From Gemmatimonadaceae bacterium (GTDB lineage: Bacteria; Gemmatimonadota; Gemmatimonadetes; Gemmatimonadales; Gemmatimonadaceae), in assembly GCA_025451425.1 (NCBI GenBank), contig JANWKK010000166.1, positions 1-8,390 on the forward strand: a DNA stretch of 8,390 nt, in the 5' to 3' direction. This document shows, piece by piece, positions 1-5,115 of this stretch (within the stretch, counting starts at the first letter, position 1; every line of letters begins with the position of its first letter). The notes under the pieces are model-generated. The model worked only from the letters and a program-made list of their open reading frames with translations, was not told the origin of the DNA and did not search any database. The translations under genes were made by a program, and so were the position numbers.

Positions 1-1
1 C

Positions 2-1045
2 AGCCGGCGCCTCAAGGCGCGGGCGTGCGAGGCGCTCGAGCGCTATGGCGTCGGCAACTGCGAGTCGCGACTCCTTGGGGGGAATCTCGAGCTATACGAG
101 CGTCTCGAGGCGCGTCTCGCCGGCATCAAGCGCAAGCAGTCGGCGCTGCTCTTCGCCACCGGCTACCTCACGAACCTCGGCGTGCTACCAACGCTGGTGA
201 GGGCGTCGAACCTCGCGCGCGCATTCGGCTACTCGCCGAGCCGGCGTTGGAAGCATGCGTTCTTCACCGACGAGTTCAATCATCTCAGCATCCGTGAGGG
301 CATTCGGGTATCGGGCGCGCCTGCGTTCGCGTTCAAGCACCTGCGGATGGACGATCTCGAGCAGAAGCTTCGCCGGTCCGATGCACACATCAAGATCATC
401 GTGACGGACGGGGTCTTCAGCCAACACGGGGACATCGCGCCTATCCCCGACATGCTCGCGCTGGCCGAGCAACACGATGCCGTCCTCTACATCGACGATG
501 CTCATGGCACCGGCGTGCTGGGCCCAAACGGCGGCGGAACGACAGATCACTTCGGCATCGACAGCAAGCGCATCATTCACATGGGCACGCTCAGTAAGGC
601 CTATGGGTGCATCGGCGGTTTCGTCGCTACCGAGCGGTACGTGTCGGAGATTCTCCGCATCGGTTGCTCGGCGTTCGGCTTCACGTCGACGCTTCCACCC
701 GACCAAGCGGCCGCGGTGCTCGAGGCGATCGACATCGTCGTGGACGAGCCCGAGCGCCGCCAACGCCTGTGGGACAATCAACGCCACTTTGTTTCACGTT
801 TGTTAATGCGAGGCATCACTCCGCAGGCGACGGCGACGCCGATCGTTCCCGTCCATGTCGGTGACGAGGCGCGGTGCGTACAGATCGGCACCGGGCTCCG
901 CACCGTGGGGTTCCATGTCGACGCGATCGTCTTCCCCGCCATCGGGCCGGGGCAGAGTCGGTTGCGCTTCATCATGAACGCCAATCACACGCGCGAGCAG
1001 ATCGACTGCGTGACCGATGCGCTCGCGTGCCTGATGGAGTCCTGA
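2..1045 (+). CDS. PLP-dependent alpha-oxoamine synthase (AONS / serine palmitoyltransferase-like), 5' end cut off by the window
   Basis: This fold-type I PLP enzyme should join an acyl thioester to an amino acid with loss of CO2, giving an alpha-amino ketone. The frame is open from base 2, so the N-terminus lies outside the window and 347 residues remain. Seen in order: a glycine-rich GVGN..SRLLGGN stretch near the start; NHLSI with the expected ring-stacking His (281-283); DDAHGTG with the cofactor Asp (494-496) and His (503-505); and TLSKAYG with the presumed Schiff-base Lys (596-598). The segment after the catalytic Lys (FTSTLPP, then RRQRLW.N) resembles bacterial serine palmitoyltransferases more than biotin-pathway BioF, as far as I can judge by memory. 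An SDR gene starts 7 bases after the stop. About 15 extra residues precede the NHLSI motif. Family is certain; substrate (serine, alanine or glycine with which acyl donor) is inference. Alternatives are BioF, Kbl or a natural-product oxoamine synthase. Confidence 0.9.
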   Translation, partial: SRRLKARACEALERYGVGNCESRLLGGNLELYERLEARLAGIKRKQSALLFATGYLTNLGVLPTLVRASNLARAFGYSPSRRWKHAFFTDEFNHLSIREGIRVSGAPAFAFKHLRMDDLEQKLRRSDAHIKIIVTDGVFSQHGDIAPIPDMLALAEQHDAVLYIDDAHGTGVLGPNGGGTTDHFGIDSKRIIHMGTLSKAYGCIGGFVATERYVSEILRIGCSAFGFTSTLPPDQAAAVLEAIDIVVDEPERRQRLWDNQRHFVSRLLMRGITPQATATPIVPVHVGDEARCVQIGTGLRTVGFHVDAIVFPAIGPGQSRLRFIMNANHTREQIDCVTDALACLMES

Positions 1046-1052
1046 TTTCGGC

Positions 1053-2021
1053 ATGCGAGTCTTTGTCACTGGCGGGAACGGCTTCATTGGATCCGTTGTC
1101 GTCGGCGAGCTGATTGCCTCGGGTCACGACGTCGTCTGCCTGCTCCGGCCAACGAGCCAGCGCGATCGCCTCGCTGGTCTCCCTATCGAGCAGGTGGCCG
1201 GCGACGTGTGTGACGTCGAATCGTTTCGCGCGGCGATGAGTACGTGCGAATGCACGATTCATCTTGCCGCGCCCGGGGGGTGGAGCAGGGACGACCCTAA
1301 CGAGCTCCGGCGTGTCATCGAAGGCGGAGCGCGCAACGTGTTCGCGATTGCGCGGCAGCTTTCCGGACATCGTGTCGTGCTGGTCTCCAGCACCGCCGCC
1401 GTGGGCGCCTCGGACGTGCCACAGGTCTTCGACGAGCGTGCCACCTTCAACCTACGAAGCGGAGCTCTTCTCTACGCCTACGCCAAGCATCGCGCGGAGG
1501 TCCTCGCCTGGGAAGCATGTCGGGAGGATGTCCCGGTCGTGATCGTGAACCCATCGGAAGTCTATGGGCCAAACGACACCGCCTTGGGAACAGCGACCAA
1601 CCTCATCGACTTTGCGAAATCCTGGCCGGTGCTCGTGTGTCGCGGCGGCACCGGCATCGTGCATGTCGCCGACGTCGCCAGAGGCATCATCGCGGCGATG
1701 GAGTGCGGCCGACCCGGCGAGCGCTATATCTTGAGCGCCGAGAACCTAACGATTCGGCAGCTCGCGGAGCGCGTGCTCGGGCTGCTCGGACGACGGGCGC
1801 CGATCGTGAATGTCCCGAACCCGCTCGCGCGCACGGCGGCGCGAGTCGCCGAGCGGCTCCGTATACCGGTGCCGTTCAATACATCCGTGGTATCGTATGC
1901 GACCCGGTACTGGTTCGTCGACAACACGAAGGCAGGCCGCGAGCTCGGCGTCCGCTTTCGCAACGCCGGGGAGACACTCGCCTCGACCCTCACCTGGTTA
2001 CAGGCGGAAGGTCTTGTGTGA
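1053..2021 (+). CDS. NAD(P)-dependent extended SDR oxidoreductase (epimerase/dehydratase, DFR/HpnA/CerR-like)
   Basis: A 322-aa Rossmann oxidoreductase of the extended short-chain dehydrogenase type. The nucleotide-binding motif TGGNGFIG is at residues 6-13, an acidic turn GDVCD near 50-54, the SST active-site strand at 112-114, and the catalytic YAYAK (Tyr141, Lys145) follows. NPSEVYGP at about 166-173 is typical of the dihydroflavonol-reductase/HpnA-like branch, and the C-terminus (TLTWLQAEGLV) is typical of the family. Length is normal. The ATG follows the oxoamine synthase stop by 7 bases; a GGAG lies 14 bases upstream, so the ribosome site is weak and coupling to the upstream gene is likely. 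By context it may reduce the keto group made by the oxoamine synthase, as 3-ketosphinganine-type or CerR-type reductases do; that role is inference. Sugar-nucleotide or hopanoid-associated epimerases are alternatives. Its last 32 bases overlap the convergent permease gene. Confidence 0.88.
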   Translation: MRVFVTGGNGFIGSVVVGELIASGHDVVCLLRPTSQRDRLAGLPIEQVAGDVCDVESFRAAMSTCECTIHLAAPGGWSRDDPNELRRVIEGGARNVFAIARQLSGHRVVLVSSTAAVGASDVPQVFDERATFNLRSGALLYAYAKHRAEVLAWEACREDVPVVIVNPSEVYGPNDTALGTATNLIDFAKSWPVLVCRGGTGIVHVADVARGIIAAMECGRPGERYILSAENLTIRQLAERVLGLLGRRAPIVNVPNPLARTAARVAERLRIPVPFNTSVVSYATRYWFVDNTKAGRELGVRFRNAGETLASTLTWLQAEGLV

Positions 2022-3273
2022 GCACTGGAGGCTCGAGCCGCGGATGCCTAACGCGGATCACTGTGCTCACACGCGCGAGGAGCACGAGTAAGAGGGCGCC
2101 GAAGACGGCATTCGCGGCCCCATCGGTCAGGAGCATCCCGCGGACGCCGAAATATCGGTGACCGAGGCCGTCGAGCCGGAGCATGTAGACAATCGGGACG
2201 TTCGACGCCGCCATGAACAGCGCGAACAGCGTTCCGCTGGCTGCGTGATCGGATCCCAGTAGCTCGAGCGCCAGCGCCATGAACGCCGCGTAGCCCGCGC
2301 CGGTGCACAACGCGTAGATGGCGGCGCCGATCAGGTACGTCGGCGCTCGCAAGGGCGCCGCAGCGATCACTGCCAGACTCGCTCCGGTGAGGAGGCCAAT
2401 CACAGGATACATGCGCCAACGCGACACTCGATCGAGGAGAGCGCCGGCAATCAGGGCGCCCAGCGTCAGCATCACGCCGCCAATCGCCGCGACGGCGATC
2501 ACCTGGTCGGCTGACGCATGAAAATCGGGCGCGACCCCCGAGAAGAGATTCATCAAGGCGCCGGCGCTGACAGGGCTGAGAAAGAACACAAACCCCAGCC
2601 AGACGTCACGACGCCTAACGGTAGACGCGAGCTGACGCCACATGCGCTTTAGCTGCTGGCGGCGCGCCGTCACGTGGGGCGCGGGCTCGTGCACGAGCAA
2701 CGCCACAAACGCCGGCAGCCCGATGAGGGCACCCGCGACGAGCGCCGCGACCAGCGTCGACGTGTGATCGCCGAGCCACACCACGAGTCCACCGGTGAGC
2801 ACCCCGCCGCCAAGGATGCCAGCTTGGCTCCAGCCCGCCGTCCGGCCGCGCTCCGCATTGGGCACGACGGAGGCGACCAGTGCGCCGAGCGCACTGGAGA
2901 CGGGTTGATTGAAGACTGACGCGACGACGAAGAGCGCGGTCGCTGCGCGAAGGGTGCTAGTCGTTAGGCTGAGCGCGGTCACCGTGCACACTGCTGTTGC
3001 CACACTCAGCAACACGATCCACGTGCGACGACGAAGAGCAAGATCCACCGCGGGCGCCCACAGGACGTACCAGATCGCTGGCGCTTGTACGATCGCTTCG
3101 ATGCTCGCGATACGCTCCACTGAAGTACCGTGCCGGCGCAGCAGGTAGGGCAACGCGATGGCGACCACGCCGTTGAAGCTGCCGTACGGCATCGCGACGA
3201 CGGCGAAAAGCCACCGCGACGGCGCGCGATGGCTGCCGCTGCTCAATTCGGCGGCTGCGATCGTCGCACCCAA
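1990..3273 (-). CDS. MFS permease, AmpG / SLC33-like
   Basis: A polytopic membrane protein of about 427 aa, rich in hydrophobic segments with short basic loops. The first helix is around residues 21-45, and a WAPAVDLALRRRTW loop at 72-85 follows the second. This loop, and the PYGSFNG turn in helix 1, recall the AmpG/SLC33 branch (muropeptide or acetyl-CoA type permeases). A basic central loop at about 201-222 separates two halves, the usual MFS layout. Substrate is unknown. The start is uncertain: the frame opens with TTG at 3273; a second TTG at 3246 overlaps the TGA of the upstream DUF2147 gene; the first ATG (3192) would cut into helix 1. No clear Shine-Dalgarno precedes any of them, so translation is probably coupled to the upstream gene. 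The 3' end overlaps the convergent SDR gene by 32 bases; the tail after about residue 400 is hydrophilic and probably dispensable. Confidence 0.82.
   Translation of the reverse strand: MGATIAAAELSSGSHRAPSRWLFAVVAMPYGSFNGVVAIALPYLLRRHGTSVERIASIEAIVQAPAIWYVLWAPAVDLALRRRTWIVLLSVATAVCTVTALSLTTSTLRAATALFVVASVFNQPVSSALGALVASVVPNAERGRTAGWSQAGILGGGVLTGGLVVWLGDHTSTLVAALVAGALIGLPAFVALLVHEPAPHVTARRQQLKRMWRQLASTVRRRDVWLGFVFFLSPVSAGALMNLFSGVAPDFHASADQVIAVAAIGGVMLTLGALIAGALLDRVSRWRMYPVIGLLTGASLAVIAAAPLRAPTYLIGAAIYALCTGAGYAAFMALALELLGSDHAASGTLFALFMAASNVPIVYMLRLDGLGHRYFGVRGMLLTDGAANAVFGALLLVLLARVSTVIRVRHPRLEPPVLTQDLPPVTR
2046..2053 (+). repeat. Recurring octamer GCCTAACG / CGTTAGGC (one of five copies)
   Basis: Exact copies occur at 2046-2053, 2613-2620 and 5114-5121 in plus orientation and at 2962-2969 and 7744-7751 in minus orientation; the heptamer CCTAACG also occurs at 1296-1302 and near 1746. 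Some copies lie inside coding regions using CTA or AGG codons; the 5114 copy includes the ftsH TAG stop. Function is unknown. Confidence 0.4.
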
Positions 3274-3710
3274 GTCTGTGACCGGCCGAACAGAGGCAGT
3301 CCGATGTAGCCGCGGAGAACGAGCTTCTGACCACCATCGGTGAGTTTCATTCGTGCGCGATACGTCTTGCCGGTCTCTGGATCGAGCACCTCACCACCAC
3401 TCCACTCGTCGCCATCAGCCCGCATGTTGTGGATGATCTCCATGCCGATGATCCGCTGCCCCTTCTGCGCGCCCTTACACTTGCCGCACACACTGTCGGC
3501 GGGATCCGCGGGAACGAGCAACGCGCGCACGGTGCCAACGTACGCGCCATTGATCTCTTGAATCTCGACAACCGCGGTCGGCCGGCCATCGACGTCGCTG
3601 ATCGTATTCCAGAAACCGACCGGCGTTGTCTGCGCACCAGCGCGCGTCGCCAAGGCCGCTAAGGCGATGGCCAACGCGATTCGGCTGCAGCGATGATGAA
3701 TGAATGACAT
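3243..3710 (-). CDS. Secreted DUF2147-domain protein
   Basis: A 155-aa exported protein. Residues 1-26 form a classical signal peptide (basic start, Ala/Leu-rich core, AGA just before Gln27). The mature part matches the DUF2147 pattern as I know it: GFWNT at the start, V-EI.E-NG, a Cys pair at 75/78 (CGKC) followed by KG, G-EI, W-GGEVLDP-TGK-Y, then LVLRGYIGLPLFGRSQTW-R at the end. The domain is widespread, its function is not established, and a periplasmic or envelope location fits. The ATG at 3710 is chosen because the signal peptide begins there; the reading frame extends upstream to 3818 but would place 36 unlikely residues before it. No good Shine-Dalgarno is seen in front of the ATG. 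Its last 31 bases overlap the MFS gene (2 bases if the later TTG is used), which points to co-expression. Confidence 0.85.
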   Translation of the reverse strand: MSFIHHRCSRIALAIALAALATRAGAQTTPVGFWNTISDVDGRPTAVVEIQEINGAYVGTVRALLVPADPADSVCGKCKGAQKGQRIIGMEIIHNMRADGDEWSGGEVLDPETGKTYRARMKLTDGGQKLVLRGYIGLPLFGRSQTWVRRSQPPN

Positions 3711-3740
3711 AAGGAAATCTTGATGTCGGGTCGGGCGATC

Positions 3741-3790
3741 GACGTGCTCAACGGTGCACACGATATGACCGCTGAGGTGCTCAACAGCAC
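3741..3790. promoter_or_regulatory. Pair of direct repeats with dyads upstream of the DUF2147 gene, candidate operators
   Basis: GACGTGCTCAAC (3741-3752) and GAGGTGCTCAAC (3774-3785) match at 11 of 12 positions and start 33 bases apart, near three helical turns. Each also begins a dyad: GTGC-N8-GCAC (3744-3759) in the first and GTGCT-CAAC-AGCAC (3777-3790) in the second. They lie 31 to 80 bases before the DUF2147 ATG, where a promoter would be expected. No regulator can be named. Confidence 0.4.
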
Positions 3791-3870
3791 AATCACCTTC
3801 GCCAGCTTCATACCCCACCGTATCGAGGCGGTCGAGAACGTTGCATCACAGATGGCGTTTACGGTGTTCT

Positions 3871-3891
3871 ACTCGCCACTCGCCACTCGTC
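3871..3891. repeat. Short tandem repeat, 7-base unit x3
   Basis: ACTCGCC is repeated three times, the last unit as ACTCGTC, in the gap between the 171-aa gene and the DUF2147 gene. It is too short to be a typed repeat family from this window alone; similar intergenic heptamer runs could be spread over the genome. Confidence 0.6.
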
Positions 3892-3910
3892 ACAGCCGGA
3901 ACACCGCAAT

Positions 3911-3922
3911 CGGGAATTCCCG
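3911..3922. repeat. 12-base perfect palindrome after the 171-aa gene
   Basis: CGGGAATTCCCG, only 3 bases after the TGA of the 171-aa gene. A hairpin here would have almost no loop, and no T-run follows on the minus strand, so it is a poor terminator; a protein binding site or chance are equally possible. Confidence 0.35.
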
Positions 3923-3925
3923 CTC

Positions 3926-4441
3926 TCACCGCTTCCACGAAAGGGCATAAAGCGACGCATCATCGAGCGCCGCCCAGTTTGCGGGATACGTTCTGATGCG
4001 CCGCACCATGAGCTCTGTCTCGAAGACGAGGGATGCGGCCTCATTCGCGGTGGCGGCGAGCTCGTAGATGAACCAGTCTCTCCCTTCCATATGCAGCTTG
4101 CGACTCAGCGCACGCACCTGGGCTAGCCGTTCGGCCCTCGGGTTGGTCTCCACCTTCGTCGCCGACGCGAGAAAGCTCAGCAGCGTCTCCGTCGGTGCGG
4201 CCTCCCAATTGGCGGGAACGGGGCTGAGCCGTCGCTTCTCGCCGTCGCGCTCGAAGACCAGCCACGTGCGAGAAACAGGCATCGGCTCGCTTTCCTCCGC
4301 GCGTCCCTCCCTGGGCGGACCGAAGCCAGGCAGCGGCTGGACGTCGTAAGCGTCCCATTCCAGGCCATCGGCATCCTTAAATCGACGATACGCCATCAAC
4401 TCGGGCTCGGCCGCGCGACCATGAAGCGCAACGTAGCCCAT
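3926..4441 (-). CDS. Conserved-looking hypothetical protein with an internal duplication
   Basis: A 171-aa soluble protein with no signal peptide or membrane segment; I do not recognise a named family. It contains two copies of one pattern: LVFE, five residues, RR, L or I, then PANW 15 residues after the first Leu. These sit at residues 61-79 and 138-156, each preceded by a W..Y[DE] strand (Trp29/Tyr32 and Trp123/Tyr126) and followed by an Ala/Leu helix. The first copy carries a Pro/Gly-rich loop (about 36-57) that the second lacks. The ATG at 4441 is preferred because a GAGG lies 10 bases upstream; a TTG at 4444 and an internal ATG at 4396 (protein starting MAYRRF) are alternatives. It follows the lipoprotein gene by 32 bases, so the two are probably one transcript. 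The repeat could be a small beta-rich binding module, but its function is unknown. Confidence 0.75.
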   Translation of the reverse strand: MGYVALHGRAAEPELMAYRRFKDADGLEWDAYDVQPLPGFGPPREGRAEESEPMPVSRTWLVFERDGEKRRLSPVPANWEAAPTETLLSFLASATKVETNPRAERLAQVRALSRKLHMEGRDWFIYELAATANEAASLVFETELMVRRIRTYPANWAALDDASLYALSWKR

Positions 4442-4451
4442 CAACCTGACA

Positions 4452-4455
4452 CCTC
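4452..4455 (-). promoter_or_regulatory. Ribosome binding site of the 171-aa gene
   Basis: GAGG (followed by TG) on the minus strand, 10 bases before the ATG at 4441 and 7 before a TTG at 4444. It lies in the 32-base gap after the lipoprotein gene, so the downstream gene has its own ribosome entry. Confidence 0.6.
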
Positions 4456-4473
4456 GATGACGAACGCCGCACG

Positions 4474-4932
4474 CTATCGAAGCGCGTCCAGAATGCGTGC
4501 TTCAATCACGCCTGAGCTCACGCACTCGGTCTCATTGATCGGCGGTTGCGGCGGATTGGGTAGTCCTGAGAGATCGGTTCGCACGACGGCGCTCATCACG
4601 ACATGCGTGCCACGGCCGACGGTTTGCGCCGTGACCGTCAGGGTCATGGTCGCTTGTGCGCGAGTCGACTCGATGGAGCCTTGCGCGTAGCCGCACGCGA
4701 TATCGGGTCGCTGCTGGTCGGGCGTCCGCGTGCGTTTGGCGATGACTGTCCCCGTTTTCGCATCCGATGAGGAAATGTCGAAGCCCGCTTGTGTCAGCAC
4801 CCCGCTGGCGATTCGCACAGCGTCGGCGGTCGAGTGAGAGACGGTGAGTTGCCTTGGACCCAGCGATGTCGGCGGCTTTAAACAGGCCGACAAAAACACC
4901 AGCGCGCCAATGCATCGCCCTCGGACCGTCAT
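4474..4932 (-). CDS. Small predicted lipoprotein of unknown function
   Basis: A 152-aa protein. The start MTVRGRC gives two Arg, a short hydrophobic stretch (GALVFLSA) and a lipobox LSAC with Cys17, so it is predicted to be lipidated and anchored in a membrane. The ATG at 4932 is chosen because GGAGG (4942-4946) sits 9 bases upstream; an in-frame ATG at 4941 touches that GGAGG directly and is less likely, and the longer frame up to 5100 has no support. The mature part alternates predicted helix (about 35-49) and strands (about 52-66, 92-118), with Cys80 and Cys137 as a possible disulfide, and ends with a helix. I recognise no domain. It lies 183 bases downstream of ftsH, with a 7-base-arm inverted repeat in the gap, so it may have its own promoter. 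Confidence 0.75.
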   Translation of the reverse strand: MTVRGRCIGALVFLSACLKPPTSLGPRQLTVSHSTADAVRIASGVLTQAGFDISSSDAKTGTVIAKRTRTPDQQRPDIACGYAQGSIESTRAQATMTLTVTAQTVGRGTHVVMSAVVRTDLSGLPNPPQPPINETECVSSGVIEARILDALR

Positions 4933-4941
4933 GCGGTTCAT

Positions 4942-4946
4942 CCTCC
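4942..4946 (-). promoter_or_regulatory. Ribosome binding site of the lipoprotein gene
   Basis: GGAGG on the minus strand, 9 bases before the ATG at 4932 and directly touching another in-frame ATG at 4941. Normal spacing favours 4932, which also gives a compact lipoprotein signal. Confidence 0.8.
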
Positions 4947-5003
4947 AGGCCAATGCGTATCGAGCGCGCGCAACTCGTCCGCTGCGAGCGATGTGTTCAC
5001 ACG

Positions 5004-5026
5004 ATGCGCAACGGAAACGTGCGCAT
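5004..5026. promoter_or_regulatory. Inverted repeat between ftsH and the lipoprotein gene, candidate operator
   Basis: ATGCGCA (5004-5010) and TGCGCAT (5020-5026) are perfect 7-base arms around a 9-base spacer. The centre lies about 83 bases upstream of the lipoprotein ATG and about 100 bases after the ftsH stop. There is no T-run on the minus strand, so it does not look like an intrinsic terminator. A dimeric regulator site is the simplest reading, but the regulator is unknown. Confidence 0.4.
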
Positions 5027-5115
5027 TCAAGGATCCACTCCGCCGCACGCAATGTCACGTTAAGAAAATTCTGTACGTCGAAACCCGCGACGGCTCGCAA
5101 CGAATTGCGGCGCGC

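Larger units (their letters stand above)
3711..3925. other. Intergenic region between the 171-aa gene and the DUF2147 gene
   Basis: About 215 bases. It holds the palindrome at 3911-3922, the tandem heptamer at 3871-3891 and the paired dyads at 3741-3790. It is the probable promoter region of the DUF2147-MFS unit. No -35/-10 pair convinces me, and plus-strand or longer minus-strand reading frames here lack ribosome sites or family likeness. Confidence 0.5.

Noticed and set aside
185..787. Minus-strand frame of 200 codons opposite the oxoamine synthase.
   Set aside because: The plus strand carries clear PLP-enzyme motifs throughout; the antisense product has no recognisable features.
1517..2161. 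Plus-strand frame of 214 codons over the end of the SDR gene and beyond.
   Set aside because: Arg/Ala-rich composition, overlaps a well-supported SDR in another frame and the permease on the other strand.
3720..3950. Small plus-strand frame of 76 codons in the gap upstream of DUF2147.
   Set aside because: No ribosome site, no family likeness, and it spans a tandem repeat and the end of another gene; the gap reads better as a promoter region.
4933..5100. Upstream extension of the lipoprotein gene to 5100.
   Set aside because: It would put 56 residues before a good lipoprotein signal and ignore the GGAGG placed 9 bases before the ATG at 4932.
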